NCBI RefSeq assembly: GCF_000760695.4
Contig: NZ_JHEG04000001.1
Span: 2,326,717 to 2,390,716, forward strand
DNA length: 64,000 bases
Source of the DNA: Tolypothrix bouteillei VB521301
GTDB lineage: Bacteria > Cyanobacteriota > Cyanobacteriia > Cyanobacteriales > Nostocaceae
Reading direction: 5' to 3'
In this document: one piece after another, positions 1 through 7,983 of the stretch
Layout: every line of letters starts with the position of its first letter
How positions within the stretch are numbered: position 1 is the first letter of the stretch
The notes under the pieces: model-generated
The model's database searches: none
What the model was told of the DNA's origin: nothing
The model's input: the letters and a program-made list of their open reading frames with translations, nothing else
Program-made: the position numbers and the translations under genes

Positions 1-2173
1 AGGCTTTGAATTTTCACAACTTGTTCAATTTGTTTTTTGAGCAGTTTCCAATCGGCTATGGCTTGATGGGCTAATTCTGGATTATCTTTAGCTCCTGGTT
101 TGGGTAAATTGGTGGAGAGTTTTCCTTTTTCGTCCCGTACTCTGGGCTTTAAATCGTCTCCCAGTATAAACTGAAACTGACGAGCGCCAAAGTCAAACAC
201 TCGTTGACCGCGTGCATCTAAACCGAGGTCTGGAATTATACGGTCTTCCAATTGTTCTTTTGTGAGTTTTCGTTCTCGTGCGATCGCCTGCAAACACTCG
301 TTGGCTCTTTTCTTGAGTCCTTGGTATTTTACCTTTTGAGCTATACCGTGAATCTGCATTAAGGCAGTATCCGAACCGATAGCACGTAAGCATTCCAGAC
401 CAAATACAGCACGAAGATGCTGGTTTTCTGCTGGGTATTGGCGGATTAATGGTGTGAGTTTGAGAGCAATACTATCAGACCCTAGTAGCCCTAATGCAGC
501 CATTGCCCATTTTTCCTTTGATGGCGCACCTTCTGTTAACCAGCGCTGAAATAGGCTCCAAGCGAAGGCATCAAGTGAGTGTTGGTTGCAGTGTTTTTTT
601 AAATTTGGAATTAGAGGATGGGGGCTATCTAAAGTACTTTGTTTCAAGGCAAACAAACACATAGCAACCTGTTCGGTATTTAAGCTGTTTTCTTCCACAA
701 TTAATAGAGGTAAGTCAGCAGGAGCAACCCAAGTACAGACTTTTGTAGAATTGAATTTACGGAATTCATTGACTTGAAGAGTTAACCATTTTGGGGTGTT
801 GTGACTATCAAAAGGGATGTAACTTAAATCTTCACTGTTAAAAATTTTGACACGAATGCGCTCGGCAATTTCCGGTGATTCTCTCTCTAAAGCTGCTTGA
901 ATGATGCTATCAAAACCCTTCCGCTTCATACTTTTTAGGAAATCCAGTGCTCCACGAGACATTTCGCTTGGTTTGACATTGATAGGAGGATGTACATTTC
1001 CTGCAGCCACTGGAATCAAACCCACAATTGCTTCAACCGGATTATCTTCCAGCCATTGACGGGCTAATTGAGGTGTTTTGAGAGAAAGCCATAACTCCAA
1101 CATATAAGGAGCCGCTTCTGGGGCTTTGATAGCTTCTGTAAAACTTTCTAGCAAGTCAGGAGATTGAATAATACTGCGACACACCCAATCTAAAGCGCTG
1201 TATTCAGTGTATGCCAGCCAAATTCTAATATCACTTGCTCTGGCTAAACCTATGTTTTGGCGACGTATATGTTGTTCTACAAGCTGAGCATTTCCCAACC
1301 CAAATATAATGTCAATAGTACGCAGACGGTAATCGTGTATCTCTAATTGCAGATACTTTGAATTAGATTTTTCTGGCCAACTTTCTATCAAGACTTTTAT
1401 TTCATCACGCATACCTAAGTATGTTGCTAAAGAGTAAAAATGTTTCCAGCAAGGGCTACTAGGATTGAGAACAGGAGATAGGTCTTGGCGTAAAATTAGA
1501 ATTTCTGTATCGGTTAAATAAGGGTAAACAAATTTTTAAATCCTTGTAATAATAAATCCAATATTTGGCTGGTTTGGCTTTCCTTATGATAGATTATATT
1601 TGTTGCTTTTTCTTTAAGCTGATTGGAATCAAAAGATTTAAAATACCAATTTACACACTCTTGAGAGGCGGCAGAATTTATATATTCAATAGCGCTATAA
1701 GTTTCTAAAAAGTAAATTTTTTCTGCAGCAAGCATTAAATCACGTAAAGGAAATAAGTTAGATAAAGGCAGAAAGAAAAATTGTGATAACCTATACCATC
1801 TAAAATCGAGTAGAATAGGAAAAAGACTTTCTATCGTTAACTCCTCAGTCACCGACTCCAAAGACATTTGTGTAACCAATTTCTGAAAATTTTGTTTGTT
1901 TATTACTACAGAAGAATTCCCAAGGCTCATTGCCTTAAACCAAAAGACAGATTCTTCACGGGAAAGGGAAATAGATATCTGTGCTCTATTCCACTCTAAT
2001 TCGCCCGAAACTTTGGAAAGGCGTTCTAGGGCATCTTGTCTATCAAAAGGCTTTACTTGCGGTCTCGTTAGAGGATTTCTCGATTGACTATTTACCCATT
2101 GCCAGTCTTCAACATTAAGATTGAGATTGAGAGAGCGTGTAATTTCTAACTTTTGTAGTGTTTTTCTTTCCAT
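1..2173 (-). pseudogene. DUF4132 (MolR-like) protein, paralogue A, frameshifted, 3' end beyond window
   Basis: Reading from the ATG at 2173, the first 219 codons give an N-terminus (MERKTLQKLEITRSL) nearly the same as that of the neighbouring gene at 2757-5525. The frame stops at 1514, but the homology continues without any further stop in another frame from about 1530 down to base 1 (VYPYLTDTEI, then [40 protein letters not shown]), so only one lesion is visible. The join falls in an A-run near 1535-1545: one extra A would restore the frame and give a peptide matching the intact paralogue residue for residue in length. The product would be a large soluble protein with an alpha-helical HEAT-like middle and a C-terminal DUF4132 domain, whose function is unknown. 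The remainder of the domain lies left of the window. This is either a pseudogene or an assembly error; the paralogue being intact suggests relaxed selection on this copy. Confidence 0.8.
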
Positions 2174-2266
2174 GTTCTATCCCCTTTCAGCTATGTTTTC
2201 GAGATGCGGAATTTTGCCTCTCTCCCTCGCTGTTGCCATATTGATTAGGATTCCCAAAAACTCAAA
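2174..2266 (-). repeat. Upstream region of DUF4132 paralogue A, duplicated at 5526-5619
   Basis: The ~93 bp preceding the start codon are almost identical to those preceding the second DUF4132 gene (shared core TGTTTTCGAGATGCGGAATT, then CCATATTGATTAGGATTCCC). The segment probably holds the promoter and leader of both genes, although I cannot point to certain -35/-10 boxes. A segmental tandem duplication covering gene plus promoter explains the match. Confidence 0.7.
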
Positions 2267-2757
2267 TAAATATGAAAGGTTATTTGCTGAACCAGCGTTA
2301 TATTTTTATCGCCAACGCCCTAGATTTAGCGACTGGCAAGCAGTGATAATTTACCCAACGCGCAGTCTTAAATAAAGCGATGTTTATGCTTATCGCACCT
2401 TACTCCACGACGAGCAAGTAAATCGGGTGTATTTGAACGAGTTGGGGGATATCCGTTCCTTACCCTTATGGGTAGCACTGATGGTACTCACCACTGTCAG
2501 TGAAGAACAAGCACCAGAAGAAGCAAGGTATTTATTAACCAGAACTCGTTAAGAAGTTTCTCCACCATTGAGCCAGGTGATAATAGAGATAGTGACGACA
2601 ATTATAGTGTATGAGTAAGTCCAGCCCTGGAGGCGGGTTTCCCGCGCCCTGGGGACTGGCGAACCCGAAGGTTTTGAACACTTAAGCCGAAAGGAGATAG
2701 ATTAGATGTTGGGGATGAAACTACCAAAAACGCGGGTAGACTGGGAAATTATTGTTC
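2263..2757 (+). pseudogene. DUF2887/Rpn-type nuclease remnant, copy 1, split by a REP-like insertion
   Basis: Translated on the plus strand this reads KYERLFAEPALYFYRQRP, DWQAVIIYPTRSLK, stop, then VYAYRTLLHDEQVNRVYLNELG, ALMVLTTVSEEQAPEEARYLL, stop, SPPLSQVIIEIVTTIIVYE. This is the order of the cyanobacterial DUF2887 family (PD-(D/E)XK-like, related to Rpn/transposase_31 proteins). It lacks the N-terminus with the nuclease core, carries at least two nonsense codons (near 2373 and 2550), is interrupted at about 2615-2671 by a REP-like palindrome, and then resumes as FEHLSRKEI and MLGMKLPKTRV up to 2757, where it abuts the stop codon of the next gene. It is clearly non-functional. Confidence 0.75.
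2615..2671. repeat. REP-like palindromic element inserted in a gene remnant
   Basis: The sequence CCAGCCCTGGAGGCGGGTTT followed by CCCGCGCCCTGGGGACTGGC and GAACCCGAAGG recurs, with small changes, at 12786-12894 and 22681-22790. Internal complementarity (GGCGGG/CCCGCC type arms, CCAG/CTGG ends) would form a hairpin. Comparison with the uninterrupted DUF2887 copy at about 6150-6165 (GTTTATAAATTTGAACAG against GTGTATGAG-element-TTTTGAACAC) shows a clean insertion of roughly 55 bp. Confidence 0.75.
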
Positions 2758-5525
2758 TACTGCTTGTCAAAACTTAAAGAACTTAAATCTCTAATGACTT
2801 CACTAACAACAATTGGACTAACATCTCCCAGGCGTACTGCACCTAGAGAATTTATGCGATCGCTAAATTTATCATTTACAGGTAAGTCAGATGTGTGAAT
2901 TGGATAAAAACAACAACCATCAATGTCCCCTCCAATTCTCACTCCAATGTTAGCTGCTGGAAACTGACGAGAATACCAACAGAGATAACCGTTATCTACT
3001 CCTTCGTAACTCCTCACCCAACCTGGTTTATCAGCGAGATAAGTTAAATTGATATCATTAAACCGAGTTAGGGCATATTTATCTGTTTCTTCTGGTTTTA
3101 AAGTGTAAATTTCTCTGTTTATTTGTGAAAATGCTGGAATAATTTCATAATCGCTCAAAATTTGTCTCCATGCAGCTCGTGTTTCCTCATCTAGATCGCA
3201 GGGATGTACAACACCTACGCTAGCCATATCGTTCAAGATTACCGTATTGTCTTTACAATCGGTGAAAGTACGGTCTTCAGCAACCCGAAAGGTTGTGACT
3301 AATGGAACGCTGCGATCGTAACAACCCCATACTAACTGTTGTACTAAATGAGTCATTAATGGGTGTTCGACTAAGAGCTTCTGAAATTCACAAGTTTTCC
3401 AACGTCGTTCGTTACACATTGCTAATTCCAAGCGCGTAGCTTGAGTTTTCACCACTTGGGTAAGGAGCTTTTTCAGTAGCTTCCAATCAGTTATTGCTTG
3501 TTGTGCTTTTTCCGGATCGTCTTGCTTGCCTGGTTCGGGTAAATTAGCACGACGCCTGCCATCTGCATCCCTTACCATTGGTTTTAGCCCTGCACCCAAT
3601 ACAAAATAAAACTGGCGCGAACCAAAATCAAAGACTTTTGTACCTCGCTCATCTAAACCACAATCTGGAATAATCCGGTCTTCTAGTTGTTTGGCGGTTA
3701 GTTTTCGTTCTTTGGCAATCGCTTGTATGCACTTATTTGCTTCATCCTTGAGTCCTCTAAACTTGACCTTTTCTGCAATACTATGAATCACCATAATGGC
3801 GGTGTCTGAACCGATTGCACGCAAGCACTCCAAACCAAAAACTGCTCGTTGGTGATAATTTTCTCCCGGCATTTTCCGAATTAAAGGAGCAAGTTTGAGA
3901 GCGATCGCATCAGAGCCTAGCAAACCCAAAGCTGCCATTGCCCATTTTTCCTTAGCTGGTCCACCTTGTTCGAGCCAAACTTCAAATAAGCGCCAGACAA
4001 AAGCATCTAAAGAAGCTGAATTGCAATTATTTTTTAACGCTGCCACTAATGGATGAGGACTATTTAAGGTACTTTCTTTTAAAGAGCGCAAGCAGATTTC
4101 TATTTGCTCTGTGTTCAAACATTTATTGCCTGTTGTAATTGAAGGCAAATTGTGAGAAATTGCCCACTTGGGAAGTTGGATATGTTTTAGATCCGAGCTT
4201 TTTACCAAAGCGGTTTGGCACCATGTTGGTGTACTTTCTGCATCCAAATAAATAACTCCACTTGTTGCTGGTAATAATATTTCTCTCAATCGAGTTGTAT
4301 TTGCTCCTGTTTCTTGCTCCAGAACTGCTTCAATTAAGGATTGGTGTCCTTTTTTAACCATACTTTGGAGAAACGTAATAGCTGCATCAGATAATTGTTT
4401 TTGACTGACATTAGCTGGTGAATAATTTTTATGACATAACATTGAAATCAGTCCAAAAATAGCATGGTTGGGGCGATCGTTTAACCATTGTTGTGCTATT
4501 TTTGGAGTTTTTGAAGCCAGTATTAATTCTAACATATATGGTGCGGCTTCTGGTGCTTCCACTAATGTAAAAGCTTCTAATAATTCGGCTCCTATCTTTT
4601 TATTATTTGAAAGCAAAATACTATCACGAATAAAATCTAATGCCGAGTATTCAGTATGGGCTAACCAAGCACGAACATCAGTAGAGGAGCATAGTAAAAA
4701 TTTGTTTTCCCTCATCCAACTTTCAACTGCTTGAGCAGATTTAAAACCAAATACGTGATTGGAATAAGCTTGAATACAGTATTGATAGGCTTTGTAGCCA
4801 CCATTTTTCCAAGTTTCCTGCAAAGTCAGTAATTCCTCATGCATACCTAACATTGCAGCTATATCATATAAATTAAGCCAGTATTTATGTTGTTGAGTAT
4901 CTAAAAAAGGTCGCAAATACTGCCTCATTTCCTGTATTTCTGCATCAGTTAAATATGGCAAAATATAAATTCTGAATCCTTCAATAATACCTCTTGATGC
5001 AAGATCGGTTCCGCGATCGCGTAGCGTAACACCTGCACTAACCAGTTTCTTCTCCCAATCTTCTAAAGGTTTAATCTCGAATAAAGCAACGATAAATTCA
5101 ATCACCGAAAACAAACTGGCAATAGGTATCATAATTTCTGGAGGGATTCCCAGACCCTTTCCACACCACTCAATTACCCTACGCCGAGCATCCTGAAGAG
5201 TCACATCGCTTTCACACAAATCTATGTTGGTAGGTCTCTCGTTTGTAGTGATGGCTGTTAGCCAAAAGTTAGCTTCTTGACGAGACATAGTATGAGGAAT
5301 ATCCGCTTTTTTCCAAGCTTCAAATATGTATCTAGCTTTGCTATTATCTAGATTAATGTTCTCCCAAACTTTTGCTAGTTTTTTTAAAGCTTTTATTTTG
5401 TCAAAAGGTTTCACTTCCGGACGCGGTAAGGGGTTTCTAGGTCGCCAGGTTGCCCTTAACCAATCTTCAGGATTTAAATTGAGAGAGCGTGTAATTTCTA
5501 ACTTTGGTGGTGTTTCTCGTTCCAT
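2757..5525 (-). CDS. DUF4132 (MolR-like) domain protein, paralogue B, intact
   Basis: This 922-residue protein starts at an ATG that aligns with the start of its frameshifted paralogue at 2173. Residues ~1-600 are helical and repeat-like (for example AAPYMLELILASKTPKIAQQWL and [22 protein letters not shown], resembling HEAT units). The segment ~600-820 holds the DUF4132 signature: AIGSDTAIMVIHSIAEKVKF, LEDRIIPDCGLDERG, DFGSRQFYFVLGAGLKP, AITDWKLLKKLLTQVVK, RLELAMCNERRW, VHP-type EHPLMTHLVQQLVWG and VVHPCDLD. No signal peptide or membrane segment is visible, so it should be cytoplasmic. The E. coli relatives (MolR/YehI group) have no established biochemical activity. The stop codon lies next to the end of a DUF2887 remnant. 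I can support the family but not a function. Confidence 0.85.
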   Translation of the reverse strand: MERETPPKLEITRSLNLNPEDWLRATWRPRNPLPRPEVKPFDKIKALKKLAKVWENINLDNSKARYIFEAWKKADIPHTMSRQEANFWLTAITTNERPTNIDLCESDVTLQDARRRVIEWCGKGLGIPPEIMIPIASLFSVIEFIVALFEIKPLEDWEKKLVSAGVTLRDRGTDLASRGIIEGFRIYILPYLTDAEIQEMRQYLRPFLDTQQHKYWLNLYDIAAMLGMHEELLTLQETWKNGGYKAYQYCIQAYSNHVFGFKSAQAVESWMRENKFLLCSSTDVRAWLAHTEYSALDFIRDSILLSNNKKIGAELLEAFTLVEAPEAAPYMLELILASKTPKIAQQWLNDRPNHAIFGLISMLCHKNYSPANVSQKQLSDAAITFLQSMVKKGHQSLIEAVLEQETGANTTRLREILLPATSGVIYLDAESTPTWCQTALVKSSDLKHIQLPKWAISHNLPSITTGNKCLNTEQIEICLRSLKESTLNSPHPLVAALKNNCNSASLDAFVWRLFEVWLEQGGPAKEKWAMAALGLLGSDAIALKLAPLIRKMPGENYHQRAVFGLECLRAIGSDTAIMVIHSIAEKVKFRGLKDEANKCIQAIAKERKLTAKQLEDRIIPDCGLDERGTKVFDFGSRQFYFVLGAGLKPMVRDADGRRRANLPEPGKQDDPEKAQQAITDWKLLKKLLTQVVKTQATRLELAMCNERRWKTCEFQKLLVEHPLMTHLVQQLVWGCYDRSVPLVTTFRVAEDRTFTDCKDNTVILNDMASVGVVHPCDLDEETRAAWRQILSDYEIIPAFSQINREIYTLKPEETDKYALTRFNDINLTYLADKPGWVRSYEGVDNGYLCWYSRQFPAANIGVRIGGDIDGCCFYPIHTSDLPVNDKFSDRINSLGAVRLGDVSPIVVSEVIRDLSSLSFDKQ

Positions 5526-5619
5526 ATTCTATCCCCCTTTGAGCTATGTTTTCGAGATGCGGAATTTCGCCTCTCTCCCTGAACATTGCCATATTGATTA
5601 GGATTCCCAAAAACTTAAA
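5526..5619 (-). repeat. Upstream region of DUF4132 paralogue B, duplicated at 2174-2266
   Basis: This is the second copy of the ~93-bp leader described for paralogue A. The match begins at the start codon and ends abruptly at CCCAAAAACTTAAA, after which copy A continues into the DUF2887 remnant whereas this copy continues into unrelated sequence. Confidence 0.7.
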
Positions 5620-5660
5620 TTTTCAGTCAATTTGAGCCAGTGGAATGGAAAAGATAAATT

Positions 5661-5819
5661 ATGGCTAGCTCCCCACAAGCAGCCCACGATCTTATTGCGC
5701 GATCGCATTACCTCGATACGCCATCATATATTTTAGAAAGGCTCTCTCAATTTGGTGCTGCCAGATATCTGGCTGGTCATACAAAGACACCAAGTCATGT
5801 ATTAGCGAAAATAGAATAA
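5661..5819 (+). CDS. Small ORF resembling one variant leucine-rich/HEAT-like repeat
   Basis: A 52-codon frame from ATG (MASSPQAAHDLIARSHYLDT) to TAA ends in PSYILERLSQFGAARYLAGH followed by TKTPSHVLAKIE. The pattern xTPxxxLExLxxxGxxRYLAGHxxTPxxVL is the cyanobacterial LRV/HEAT-like repeat unit that normally occurs in long arrays. Only about one and a half units are present, so it is probably the tail of a lost gene rather than a working protein. There is no clear ribosome site. Confidence 0.35.
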   Translation: MASSPQAAHDLIARSHYLDTPSYILERLSQFGAARYLAGHTKTPSHVLAKIE

Positions 5820-6011
5820 TTTGGTAAACAGTGCCCGCTCTACTGGTAGTTTATCAAAATCCTTCTTACATGCAAGAGGCGATGATTTTTCTCTGCAAAA
5901 AGTAACCAAAAAGGAAAATTGCATATCTTGTTAAAGAAATAAATAGCGGGGGATGTAAGATGAAATCTATTGCCAATTTTCTGCATTCAATTAAGTAGAA
6001 TAAGTAGAATA

Positions 6012-6437
6012 ATTCATGTAGCACTGATGGTACTCACGACTGTCAGCGAAGAACAAGCACCAGAAGAAGCAAGGTATTTATTAACCAGAACTCGTCAAGA
6101 AATTTCTCCACCATTGAGTCAGGTGATAATAGATATAGTGACGACAATAATGGTTTATAAATTTGAACAGTTAAGCCGAGTGGAGGTAGAGTCAATGTTA
6201 GGGATTACACTACAGCAGACGCGAGTGTACATGGAAATTAAGGAAGAAGGACGTGTTGAAGAAGCAGCTAACCTCATTATTCGACTCCTAACTAAACGCA
6301 TTGGGCAAAAACCTTCTGAGGAAATAGCTTTGCAAATTTCCGGTTTGCCATTACCTGCTTTAGAAGATTTGAGCGAAGCACTGTTAGATTTTACCAGTTT
6401 GGCTGATTTGCAGGTTTGGTTAGGCAATGTTTCATAA
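6012..6437 (+). pseudogene. DUF2887/Rpn-type nuclease remnant, copy 2, 5'-truncated
   Basis: The homology to the family begins abruptly at HVALMVLTTVSEEQAPEEAR (first ATG at 6027) and is uninterrupted to the TAA at 6437, giving about 136 residues: RTRQEISPPLSQVIIDIVTT, the YKFEQLSRVEVESMLG motif that typically follows the nuclease core, a helical linker (KEEGRVEEAANLIIRLLTKR) and a C-terminal DUF4351-like end (LPALEDLSEALLDFTSLADL). The N-terminal half with the PD-(D/E)XK core is missing. An in-frame TTG at 5970 extends the frame, but those codons do not look like the family. Copy 1 shares most bases over the common part, so the two arose by recent duplication. It might still be translated, but nuclease activity is not expected. 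Confidence 0.7.
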
Positions 6438-6529
6438 GTAAGAAAGCCCGGTTAACCTAATCCTGTTGTTAGAAAACTGCCAAAAACTAACTATCTTATT
6501 GGGTGGGGTCAATATCCTACCCATCTTTC

Positions 6530-6602
6530 ATTACCGTCACTGAAGAACAAGCCCCAGAAAAAGCAAAGTATTTATTAACTAGAACTCGTCAAGATGTCTC
6601 CT
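6530..6602 (+). pseudogene. DUF2887 remnant, copy 3 (73-bp fragment)
   Basis: The frame reads FITVTEEQAPEKAKYLLTRT followed by RQDVSS, matching the same segment in copies 1 and 2. Similarity ends at about 6602. The fragment overlaps the last codons and stop of the gene on the opposite strand (stop at 6589-6591). Confidence 0.65.
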
Positions 6603-7776
6603 CATCTGGAGGTAAAATGATATCCGATAAAGTCATTCCGTATAGAGCTGCCGCTGCGTCTAGGTTTGCTATTGCTGGATTGGTATAAATAGGATTAGTT
6701 ACAGATTGTGGATTAGTTATCTTGGATAGTGCTTCAGAAGCTGCTTGCCGAACCATTTCTTGGCTATCCTGCAAAATTTCAATTAAAGGGATTACTGCTC
6801 TAGAATCTTTAAGCGTACCTAGTGTTATTGCTACCCAGTACCGGGTTAACCAATATTCATCTAATAAAGCATCAATCAGTGGTTCTACTGCATCAGTGCC
6901 GCCGAACCAGCCTAAGTATAATGATGACATTTGGCGAAAATAATCTAAATTTTTATCTAATTGTGTATTAGTTGGTGGTCTTCTTAAAACTCGAATTAAA
7001 GGTTCTATTAACCTTCTATCTTGAGAAAATTTTAAAATATCTGCGACTTCTTTCAGTAACTCATGCCCCCTCTCAAGTTGTGGAAATGTTGGTTCTAACT
7101 GCTCTATTTTATTCAGTACTCCTTCAACTAATTGGTTAGAATTATATTTTTGCCAAATCTCTAAAACTTTATTTGTATCTTTTTTTAAATAGCCATCTTC
7201 TCCTATATAGTAAGCTGTTTCATAACTCTCAGCTAAAGTCACCATCATATCCGTGAGGCTGGCGTAAAGTCTCAGAACTGTATCACTTCCTCCCTTATAA
7301 TCTCTAAAGACTACCGGAAAAGATTTATAAGTTTCATCTTGATACACGTAACCAGTTAAACATCCGTCTGACATACAGCAAAATATTTCCAAAGCTGTGG
7401 GACTCTGAAAATCTGAAATCCAAGAAAATGTTTCTGGCTCCATATGTGCATAGTATTGGCTTTTTTTCATGTAGACGTTAACTAAGCCTTGAAAAGGAAT
7501 AAAACCCCAAGGTCCAAAGCCATGAAAATCATGATAAATGTCAAACAATCCTATACAGTCCCATTCATCTATTAAGTCCCCATTTCTCCACTGATAAAGT
7601 TCATAAATTTCTTCTGGTAATTCAAGATTTGAATTTCTACTTAAAGAATCAATTGCAGCACGAGATAATCCAGGTTTGAGTAAAGAAGCTGAGTTTTGAG
7701 TCTCCTTAAAGCGAATCCACTGGTTTTGCTGCAACCAGTTTAAAATTCTATTTAAAGCTTCTGTTAAATTTGACAT
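6589..7776 (-). CDS. SUKH (SMI1/KNR4)-type protein with C-terminal HEAT repeats
   Basis: This 395-residue protein has an ATG start. Residues ~30-200 carry the SMI1/KNR4 pattern: LSRNSNLELPEEIYELYQWR (the LPxxYxxxYxxxNG-like core), then GLFDIYHDFHGFGPWGFIPF, and a domain end typical of SUKH folds. Residues ~270-375 form HEAT-like helices: GGTDAVEPLIDALLDEYWLT, RYWVAITLGTLKDSRAVIPL and EMVRQAASEALSKI. SUKH domains are known as immunity proteins against contact-delivered toxins and also as general protein-interaction modules. No toxin gene is next to it, so a free-standing or regulatory role is equally possible. The last few codons and the stop fall inside a DUF2887 remnant (6530-6602), which suggests that the original C-terminus was replaced by a recombination event. 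Confidence 0.75.
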   Translation of the reverse strand: MSNLTEALNRILNWLQQNQWIRFKETQNSASLLKPGLSRAAIDSLSRNSNLELPEEIYELYQWRNGDLIDEWDCIGLFDIYHDFHGFGPWGFIPFQGLVNVYMKKSQYYAHMEPETFSWISDFQSPTALEIFCCMSDGCLTGYVYQDETYKSFPVVFRDYKGGSDTVLRLYASLTDMMVTLAESYETAYYIGEDGYLKKDTNKVLEIWQKYNSNQLVEGVLNKIEQLEPTFPQLERGHELLKEVADILKFSQDRRLIEPLIRVLRRPPTNTQLDKNLDYFRQMSSLYLGWFGGTDAVEPLIDALLDEYWLTRYWVAITLGTLKDSRAVIPLIEILQDSQEMVRQAASEALSKITNPQSVTNPIYTNPAIANLDAAAALYGMTLSDIILPPDEETS

Positions 7777-7869
7777 TTAATGACTATCTACAAAGAATCG
7801 GAGGTATGAAACTTAGATTACAGGGGACGTTTGTAGCAGAATTTTTTAGTTACAAACTTTACCTCAAAC

Positions 7870-7977
7870 CTTGTTGTTTCAGTAAGTCATTTGCCCACTT
7901 AGCATTAGCTTCAGATAAAGGTGGTGCTGGTTCATTAGTATCTGTTAAGGGTGCCAAAGTTTCAGACTTTAGATAAC
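7870..7977 (-). pseudogene. C-terminal fragment of an unidentified gene
   Basis: A short open frame on the minus strand reads LKSETLAPLTDTNEPAPPLS and EANAKWANDLLKQQGLR, then stops. The composition (helical, charged end) looks protein-like, but there is no start codon; a stop lies just upstream, immediately after the end of the site-2 protease. I do not recognise the family. It may be a leftover tail of a deleted gene. Confidence 0.25.
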
Positions 7978-7983
7978 ATCAAA

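Noticed and set aside
1514..1560. Programmed ribosomal frameshift in DUF4132 paralogue A
   Set aside because: There is no canonical slippery heptamer in frame, the A-run is short, and paralogue B is continuous. An indel is the simpler explanation.
7770..7976. 68-residue plus-strand ORF between the SUKH and S2P genes
   Set aside because: It overlaps a better protein-like fragment on the opposite strand and has no domain features.
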